DNA from: Eucommia ulmoides
Taxonomy: Eukaryota; Streptophyta; Magnoliopsida; Garryales; Eucommiaceae
Direction: 5' to 3'
DNA length: 64,000 nt
NCBI GenBank assembly: GCA_016647705.1
Contig: CM028336.1
Coordinates: 16,318,880 to 16,382,879, forward strand
Positions 57,021-64,000 of this stretch are shown here, one piece after another. How positions within the stretch are numbered: the first letter of the stretch is position 1; each line of letters opens with the position of its first letter. A program made the position numbers and the translations under genes. Under the pieces are notes generated by a model. The model saw only the letters and a list, made by a program, of their open reading frames with translations. It had not been told where the DNA came from and ran no database searches.

Positions 57021-59978
57021 AGATAAATTTTAATTTTTCATAAATTAAAATTGTAGTGATCCAATAAACTCTTTCATAATTGGTATAATAAGTGTTTACT
57101 TGTTTTTTTTTTTGTTTTACTAATATATGTTAAATTTGAGGATTGATCACGAACTTAAAATCGTTTTAGCTATGTGATTAGTTTCTCTTGGTATTATAGA
57201 AAAATTAAATAGTCTTTATCATTAAGTTAATAAATTTACCAATAAACCTAGATTCAATTCAGTAGATTGAATTGAATCAAAAGTGCATGATCATCCTAGT
57301 GCCATTTATATGCATCTCTACAATTATTACATATTTATTATGTTGCATCTGAGCCCATGTAGCATGCTTGTATGTGACATTATTAATTTTTTTTTTACAT
57401 ATATGTATATGATATATGTGAAACAAACTAAATAAGAAAAAAAAAATCCAAAAATCCCTCAAAGCACATATTTAGTTGAAAACGAGAGTATATGAGATAT
57501 GTGTCTTTGTGTTCTTCTACTTGCGGATCTGTTCTAGTAGTAGTTACATAAGCCTAAAGTCAAGACTTAGTTATCAGGCTTTACCTGTACTAAAAATCAA
57601 GCGCACAATGAACTTATTTTTATTTATAACATGTGAAGAGTAGATGGACGTGTTCCCTTAGTTGTCGGGTAGGGTGCATATTAAGGACTAACTAGGATCA
57701 TGTCGGGTAGGTGTAGATATATGCTTAGCTATTGGGCGGGCTAGGGTCAAAACTAGAGACCAAACATGAATTAAATCTTACCCAAAAGTAAAGAGGTAAG
57801 AGTTGTCTATCCCCGAGAACGGTAGTTCCTTAACTGTCGAGTGGGCGCTATCGACGGGTTAAGGATCATTCAATTCTCCACACGGTATGCTTGGAATGTA
57901 CTTGATTCTCTTTAGGAATACGAAATTCAAAAAGTTTAATGGGAGTACATTTAGATTCATAAAAGACCTTTGATTTAAAATCAAATGAACAATGCTTTTC
58001 TTTCCATTTTCGTTTGTTGGTTATAATTCTTTATATAGATATTAATGAACTAAACCACTCATTAAAGTTCTGGAGAAAATTAACTAAACCAAACCCGAAT
58101 TTTTGGATTAATTTTGAAAATTAAAATTCATTTTAACTTCCAGAAGAATAGGCTAAGTTCTGTAAGATCCACTTGTCTTACAAGATAAAACATTGAAGAG
58201 ACATACATAACAATTTGATAATAATAGGAGGATTGTAAACAAGATCGACATTATCTAATAATGTCAAGTAATGAGTTTTAGATATAGTACGAAAGTCTAT
58301 TGAACTCGTATGTGATAATTAATGCCTTGATTCTCTCTTGGCAGGCATAGTTGCACTGCAGGATATAACATCTCGAAATGAGTTTGTTTGGGAAGAATGG
58401 AAGTAGGATCATCGACCTGTGGGCTTCAGCCCAAGATGATTGGCCATAGATAAGGCCTAGAATATTTGGGATCTCTCCAGACTCCCAAAACTGGCAGTAG
58501 ATTAATTTATACAAATATGTCAAGCTCATTCTCTATATCTTTGGTAAATTTCGACAGAAACAATTTGGAAGTCTTTCTTCCAGTACTTCTAAATTTGTTG
58601 ATGATAACAATAGTTTATTCAAAAGCCAAAGTGATCGTTTCTTGTCTAGAACGAGACTTCTTCCTCCAAGAAGAAGGAAGAGAAGAAAGTGTTTCTTCTC
58701 AAATAGCGAAAATATTAGATCAATAAAATGAAATATCTGAGAAAGGGAAGTACTTTCACTATATTCAAATTAAGCATTAGAAAGGAAACTTTAAAAGTTC
58801 CTAGTTTCAAAGAGAAACTTTTAAAAAGAATATCACAAAGTATAAATGATCAACAAATTAACCTAAATAGTTCTCGGTAAATACTAACGTGTGTGGGTCC
58901 ATGGGCTTTGAAAGCTCAAGATGCTTTTCAAACTTCATAATCCTTACTTTAACTTGGGGTTGATGTATCTATTAAGATACAATTTTGAAAACTTGATTCG
59001 GATTAGAAGTAGAAAAATAAATAGAAAGGTATTAAGACTACGATTAGATCGATGAGATAAAATATTTGTCTATTTAGGATCATTTCAAAATCACCATATG
59101 CTTTGCAATAGGCTCTTCTTGATAAATCATAATGTAATAAGATATCATAAAAGGAGAATATCAGACCCTATTAGATGTGATCAGATCAATTGTGAGTCTC
59201 ACTGATTCACCCATTTTGGGAAATTGCTCTTTTTGAATGTAGCATATTTACAAAATAATATTCCTACTAATTCAGTTCCAGAGACATTGTATGAGATATG
59301 GTGTGGGCGAAGGCCGAGGCTCAAGTGGTTGAGAATTGGTTTGTCAATCTAGGAACACACAAGTTGAAATCGAGAACTCTCAAATGTAGTTGTGAAATGT
59401 CCTATAGAAACTCCTGCACACCACTTCAATCATTCAAGAAAACGAAGGTTGTTTGCAGAAATGCTATATTATGAGAAAAATTGTTTTTCAATGATTATAG
59501 AACTAATGAAAGAGAGAAATAGATGACGTGTTGGACACCTTATAAACCAACAAGAGAGTTTCTTAGGAATCTTTTATAATAAATACACCTAGTACACAAA
59601 TTCTTTGTATGGACGATAGGACATCCACATTTTCTGGGAGATGTATTAGATATATCAATCAAGATAATGGGGAGTTTCTTCTAGTGGGATATAAGAGGCT
59701 TACCAATTACAAAGATGACGAGTTGTGAAGGAAAAATGACTATAAAAATTGTAGATGGGTTGTATGTACAAGTAATCGAATTTTGCCTCAGAGGGTAAGA
59801 TAAACATATGCAAAGTAAGGTTAATGGTGATGAGGTATTACAACATTAAGAAATTGATACTGTATAGATACTTGACGCCGAAAACCATGCTGAGGAATGT
59901 CAAAATTTTAATTGTCATCGTTGTACACTTTGGGTTAGAAATCTTGTACATTTAATTTAGAAATCTCAATAGCAACAT
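57020..59978 (+). mobile_element. Copia A3 internal region, decayed
   Basis: Aligns with A2 from about 48309 to 51250 with the same order of landmarks: the AATAGATAAATTTT start, leader words, AGACATTGTATGAGATA (59283; integrase end), and GTTTCTTAGGAATCTTTTATAA. It lacks the primer site and first part of the leader, through a deletion joined inside the LTR at 57020. A perfect-looking leader stem-loop lies at 57828-57864. It is cut at 59979 by the young copia element, and its RT/RNase H end would lie beyond the window. Confidence 0.7.
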
Positions 59979-60178
59979 TGTACAAGATTATTGAGTATTG
60001 AGCATTTGCTTCTAGAATTTTCTCTTTCTAGAAATAGTTGGTTAGGCTTGTTATTCTTGTTGCTTGAGTTTGTTATCTATTGTAACAACTTTCCCTCATT
60101 TTCCTATATATACTGATAATCTCCTGCTCAGTATTATTGAGCTGGAATTCATAACAATATTGCCTTCAGCTTCTTCCA
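59979..60178 (+). repeat. 5' LTR of a young copia element (approximate)
   Basis: The right edge TTCTTCCA sits two bases before the primer site. The left edge near 59979 (TGTACAAG) is where similarity to copy A2 ends, so it marks the insertion point. A TATATATA box lies at 60105-60112. The partner LTR is outside the window, so the exact limits cannot be checked. Confidence 0.65.
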
Positions 60179-60180
60179 TT

Positions 60181-60194
60181 TGGTATCTAGAGCC
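60181..60194 (+). promoter_or_regulatory. Primer-binding site of the young copia element
   Basis: TGGTATCTAGAGCC, an initiator-Met tRNA primer site with one extra T compared with TGGTATCAGAGCC. Confidence 0.8.
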
Positions 60195-60204
60195 AGATCC
60201 GAAA

Positions 60205-63200
60205 ATGGCCACTCCTTCTGCTTCTGCTTCTTCAGCCCCTCCTTCCTCTGCAATTCAAACTCCACATCCAGATACTACAGCTCTCAACAATAATCCTACT
60301 AATTTTCGAATTCAGAATTTACCTGCTCTTACTCCCACTCTTTCAGTCAAACTTGATGAACATAATCTGCTGATCTGGAAAAATCAACTTCTCAATATTA
60401 TCATTGCTCATGGCCTTGAAGAATTCATTGAAGGAGAGCCGAACACACCAGCAAAATTTCTGGATATTGCAAAGACCAAAATCAATCCTGAATATACTCA
60501 ATGGGAGCGTATCAACAGAGTTGTTATGAGTTGGATTTATGCTTCTCTATCAGAATCAATGATGGGCAAAATTGTTGAATATCAAACCGCAAGAGAAGTT
60601 TGGACTGCTTTAATACGCACCTATGAATCCCCTTCCATTGCTACTGTTATGGGTCTCAAATCTCAGCTTCACCAAATCAAGAAGGATGGAATTTCTATTT
60701 CAGAATATCTGGCCAAAATAAAAAATGTCTTCAATCGATTTTCTGCAATTGGTGAACCACTTTCATATCGCGACAAACTGATGTACACGCTTGAAGGTTT
60801 GGGAGAAGAATATGATTCTTTCATCACATCTATTCAAAATCGAGTTGATGAACCTCCTCTTGAAGACGTTCATAGCCTACTTCATACCTTCGAATATCGG
60901 TTGGAACAACGAACCAGCGTGCAGAATCTGAATTTTGCTCAAGCCAATCTAGTGGCAGCTACTGGTAATAGACGATTCCAGCAAAATCCAGGCAGATCTT
61001 CTTCTTTCCGGCCTTCGTCTTCCACATACGGACGAAATTCGCACCCTAATTTTTCTTCGAAACCTCCTTTTCACCATGTTCGCAACTCGCAACGCTTTCC
61101 CCAATCTCGACCATCATCAAACAGTGGATTGATGGGTTACGTACCTACCTCAGCCTCTCAAAACTGGACTCCAAATACTCAAAACCCAAAACCTCAATGC
61201 CAAATATGTGGTAAAATGGGCCATATAGCCCACAAATGCTATCACCGAACCAAGCTACAGTATCCCTCACCCTTTGCTTCACAAAACAGCCCATCTCCAT
61301 CCCCTTCCCTACAATCGTCTGCTTCAAACAGCTCTTCTCCTTCTGCAATGATGGTCACTGCCACACCCTCTCAAATTGATGATGCCTGGTATCTAGATTC
61401 GGGAGCTACACACCATTTCACACCAGAGTTTGGAAATCTTACTGCTCCTAAACCATACACGGGATCTGCAACAGCTATGCTGGGTAATGGTAAGACAATT
61501 CCAATCACCCATGTTGGTAAAATGTCTCTCCCTTCTTCCCTGCAATCGGTGAAATTATTGAATGTTCTCTATACTCCTGCTCTATCTAAACGACTAATCA
61601 GTGTCACTAAACTATGTTCTGACAATAATGCCTTTGTTGAATTTTATCCCTCGTATTTCTTTGTGAAGGATCGAACCACGAAGGCCATATTGCTTAAAGG
61701 ATTCCTCCACAATGGTCTCTACCAAATTCGTGTCTCCTCTCAACCTTCTGAGCATTTCTCATCCTCACCTCAGGCGTTATTTTCTGCATCCACTACTTCC
61801 TCCTCTGTTCGCGTCGCTACTGCTTCTCTCTGGCATCAACGGCTTAGCCATCCAGCTCATAAGATTGTTCAACAAGTCTTAAACTCTTGTAATCTTGTTG
61901 TTTCTTCACCATCTGATTTTTGTAATGCTTGTCAACTTTCAAAAAGTCATCGTTTACCTTTCACTCGTTCTCAATCTCGAGCTACTGCACCTTTTCAGCT
62001 GGTTCACTCTGATTTATGGGGACCATCTCCCGTCCCTTCCCTCACCGGTGCTAGATATTTTTTATTGTTCATCGATGACTATTCTCGCTTCACATGGTTA
62101 TACCTTTTGCATGCTAAATCTGAAGCAGCATCTTACTTTGTTAAGTTTAATTCAATGGTGATCAATCAATTTAATACTACAATCAAACATTTTCAATCTG
62201 ATTGGGGTGGTGAATATCGCTCTATCAATCACCTTCTAATTAATCTTGGCATCAGTCATCGTTTGAGTTGCCCCTCTACGCCTGAACAAAATGGCCGTGT
62301 TGAACGTAAAAATCGTCATGTTGTTGAAGTTGGTTTATCTCTTCTCGCCCAATCTTCCGTTCCTCACCATTTCTGGACTTATGCTTTCCAAACCGTCACC
62401 TTTTTAATCAACCGTCTTCCTACCCCTCTTCTTGATCACTCCTCTCCATATCAAATTCTATATAAAAAATCACCCTCCTATTCTTATCTTCGTGTTTTTG
62501 GCTGTGCTTGTTTTCCATTTCTCCGTCCCTTCAATTCCCATAAACTCCAATTTCGCTCTCATGAATGTGTCTTCCTTGGCTATAGCTCCCATCACAAAGG
62601 CTATCTCTGTCTTCATCCTGTTACCGATCGCATTTATATTTCTCGTCACGTCATTTTCAATGAGTCCTCCTTTCCTTTTGCTACTTCCTCACCATCCTCT
62701 TCTTCCACTTCTACTTCATCTGCCTCTTCTTTATCTTTAATCTCTCCATCTTCCTTACCTACTATCTCATCCTCCTCTTCAGATCCGTCCCCTTCTTCTT
62801 CTCCTATCAGCCCTACTGAACCCCTCTCATCTTCCCCTCCCACTCCACAAACCGGAGCGCACACTTTAATTTCTTCCAGTTGTAGGCTTGAAGATGACCC
62901 ACCTTCACTACCATGTCCTTTGGATCATAATGGATCCTCTGTTGTTCAGATTCATCAGCCTCCATCAACCACTAATTGTCATCCCATGGTGACTCGATCC
63001 AAACTCGGTATTTCAAGGCCCAGAATTTTGCTTACTACATCTTCCCCTGTTGTGGCTCCACTCTCTGAGCCTCGTACTTTTCACCAAGCTGCTAAACACA
63101 TCGAATGGCAACAAGCTATGCGCACTGAAATTAATGCGTTGATGCGCAATTCTACCTGGGAATTAGTACCTACACCATCTGGTCATCGTATCATTGGTTG

Positions 63201-64000
63201 CCGCTGGGTCTATCGTATTAAATTGAAATCTGATGGTTCAGTTGAACGGTATAAAGCCCGTCTCATCGCCAAAGGTTACGATCAAACCTATGGTCTTGAT
63301 TACTTTGAAACTTTTAGCCCCGTGGTTCGACCAACTACCATCCGTATTGTTCTCAGTATTGCCTTTTCTCAGCAGTGGTCAATTCGTCAATTGGACGTTC
63401 ATAATGCCTTTTTAAATGGAGACTTGGATGAACATGTTTTTATGTCACAACCTCCTGGTTTTGAGGACCCTACTCGTCCGGAAGCTGTTTGTAAGCTCAA
63501 AAAGGCCTTATATGGACTTAAACAAAGTCCACGTGCATGGTACTCCAAACTTAGCCAGGCCTTACTTCAATGGGGGTTCACGAGCTCGCACACTGACTCT
63601 TCTATGTTCGTTTGGCGACATTCTTCTGTGATTTTGATTACATTGGTTTATGTTGATGATATCCTTATCACTGGCAATGACTCATCCAAGATTCAGTCCC
63701 TTATTTCATATCTTGATAGCATGTTCTCCTTAAAAGATTTGGGTGACTTGTCCTTCTTCCTGGGTGTTCATGTTTCCCGGATTGACTCTACCCTACAGCT
63801 GTGTCAACGGAAATATATTGGGGATTTACTTGATCGTGCTCATATGTCAGATTGCAAGCCGATCTCCTCTCCTATGTCTTCCACTACTATTCTATCTCAA
63901 TATGATGGTGATCCACTACCTGATCCTACTGAATATCGCAGCTTGGTTGGTGCTTTACAGTATTGTACCATCACCAGACCGGATTTATGTTTTGCTGTTA
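60205..64000 (+). CDS. Ty1/copia gag-pol polyprotein, open to the window edge
   Basis: One frame stays open from ATG 60205 to the right edge, 1265 codons with no stop or shift. Domains in order: Gag core (residues about 50-280), zinc knuckle CQICGKMGHIAHKC (332-345), aspartic protease DSGAT (398), integrase HHCC region (H544 onward), and integrase core (D603 in HSDLWG, D666 in QSDWGGEY, then NGRVERKN near 700). RT follows, with LDVHNAFLNGDL and the active site YVDD at 1149-1152, then TRPDLCFAV at the edge. RNase H is cut off. A Ser/Pro-rich hinge (about 830-900) joins integrase and RT. All catalytic residues seen are intact, so this copy is recent. It is inserted in copia A3. Confidence 0.95.
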   Translation, partial: MATPSASASSAPPSSAIQTPHPDTTALNNNPTNFRIQNLPALTPTLSVKLDEHNLLIWKNQLLNIIIAHGLEEFIEGEPNTPAKFLDIAKTKINPEYTQWERINRVVMSWIYASLSESMMGKIVEYQTAREVWTALIRTYESPSIATVMGLKSQLHQIKKDGISISEYLAKIKNVFNRFSAIGEPLSYRDKLMYTLEGLGEEYDSFITSIQNRVDEPPLEDVHSLLHTFEYRLEQRTSVQNLNFAQANLVAATGNRRFQQNPGRSSSFRPSSSTYGRNSHPNFSSKPPFHHVRNSQRFPQSRPSSNSGLMGYVPTSASQNWTPNTQNPKPQCQICGKMGHIAHKCYHRTKLQYPSPFASQNSPSPSPSLQSSASNSSSPSAMMVTATPSQIDDAWYLDSGATHHFTPEFGNLTAPKPYTGSATAMLGNGKTIPITHVGKMSLPSSLQSVKLLNVLYTPALSKRLISVTKLCSDNNAFVEFYPSYFFVKDRTTKAILLKGFLHNGLYQIRVSSQPSEHFSSSPQALFSASTTSSSVRVATASLWHQRLSHPAHKIVQQVLNSCNLVVSSPSDFCNACQLSKSHRLPFTRSQSRATAPFQLVHSDLWGPSPVPSLTGARYFLLFIDDYSRFTWLYLLHAKSEAASYFVKFNSMVINQFNTTIKHFQSDWGGEYRSINHLLINLGISHRLSCPSTPEQNGRVERKNRHVVEVGLSLLAQSSVPHHFWTYAFQTVTFLINRLPTPLLDHSSPYQILYKKSPSYSYLRVFGCACFPFLRPFNSHKLQFRSHECVFLGYSSHHKGYLCLHPVTDRIYISRHVIFNESSFPFATSSPSSSSTSTSSASSLSLISPSSLPTISSSSSDPSPSSSPISPTEPLSSSPPTPQTGAHTLISSSCRLEDDPPSLPCPLDHNGSSVVQIHQPPSTTNCHPMVTRSKLGISRPRILLTTSSPVVAPLSEPRTFHQAAKHIEWQQAMRTEINALMRNSTWELVPTPSGHRIIGCRWVYRIKLKSDGSVERYKARLIAKGYDQTYGLDYFETFSPVVRPTTIRIVLSIAFSQQWSIRQLDVHNAFLNGDLDEHVFMSQPPGFEDPTRPEAVCKLKKALYGLKQSPRAWYSKLSQALLQWGFTSSHTDSSMFVWRHSSVILITLVYVDDILITGNDSSKIQSLISYLDSMFSLKDLGDLSFFLGVHVSRIDSTLQLCQRKYIGDLLDRAHMSDCKPISSPMSSTTILSQYDGDPLPDPTEYRSLVGALQYCTITRPDLCFAV

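Noticed and set aside
62432..62740. 102-codon plus-strand ORF and the minus-strand ORF at 62864-62646
   Set aside because: Both are other-frame readings of the Ser/Pro-rich hinge within the copia gag-pol frame.

Overview
The window looks like nuclear DNA of a seed plant, most likely a eudicot with a large, repeat-filled genome. It holds one host gene that can be read as intact exons, and almost everything else recognisable is transposable elements, often inserted into one another. The plant assignment rests on Ty1/copia elements primed by initiator-Met tRNA (TGGTATCAGAGCC), gypsy elements with Athila/Tat-type primer sites, a CACTA element with CACTACAAGAAAA ends, RTE- and L1-type LINEs, and fragments of plant genes. 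No rRNA, tRNA gene, CRISPR array or prokaryotic feature was seen. Exon joins, repeat boundaries and target-site duplications (TSDs) below were read by eye.

Layout. 1-5143: a decayed gypsy nest on the minus strand (RT/RNase H pieces, gag, primer site, LTR). It is broken by a 5'-truncated RTE LINE with a perfect 18-bp TSD, and is followed by a second LTR copy in inverted orientation that holds a DNA transposon. 6057-19489 (minus): a PTAR1-like gene (protein prenyltransferase alpha-repeat family). Six exons with canonical splice sites and matching phases give 272 codons. Intron 4 is about 11.6 kb and carries a complete but dead 5-kb copia element, an RTE fragment, an L1 fragment and smaller elements. 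The 3' exons are not in the window. 19700-21539: two hAT-like elements upstream of that gene, the second carrying what looks like a captured first exon of another plant gene. 21680-25410: an RTE LINE, rearranged copia LTR pieces and a tandem repeat.

25410-59978: a deep nest built around three damaged copies (A1 minus, A2 and A3 plus) of one copia family with LTRs of about 1.5 kb. Inserted into it are a 3-kb Tat-like solo LTR (TSD ATACC), a solo copia LTR, a 6.7-kb Athila-derived element lacking pol (33081-39799) that itself contains a 982-bp foldback MULE-like element, a second Tat-like LTR, and a 3.5-kb CACTA element (52307-55783).

The CACTA element contains six consecutive exons of an importin-alpha gene with their introns (now broken by a frameshift, a deletion and stops). 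It is a Pack-CACTA capture and the most striking object in the window. 59979-64000: the 5' LTR, primer site and an uninterrupted gag-pol reading frame of a young copia element that runs off the right edge.
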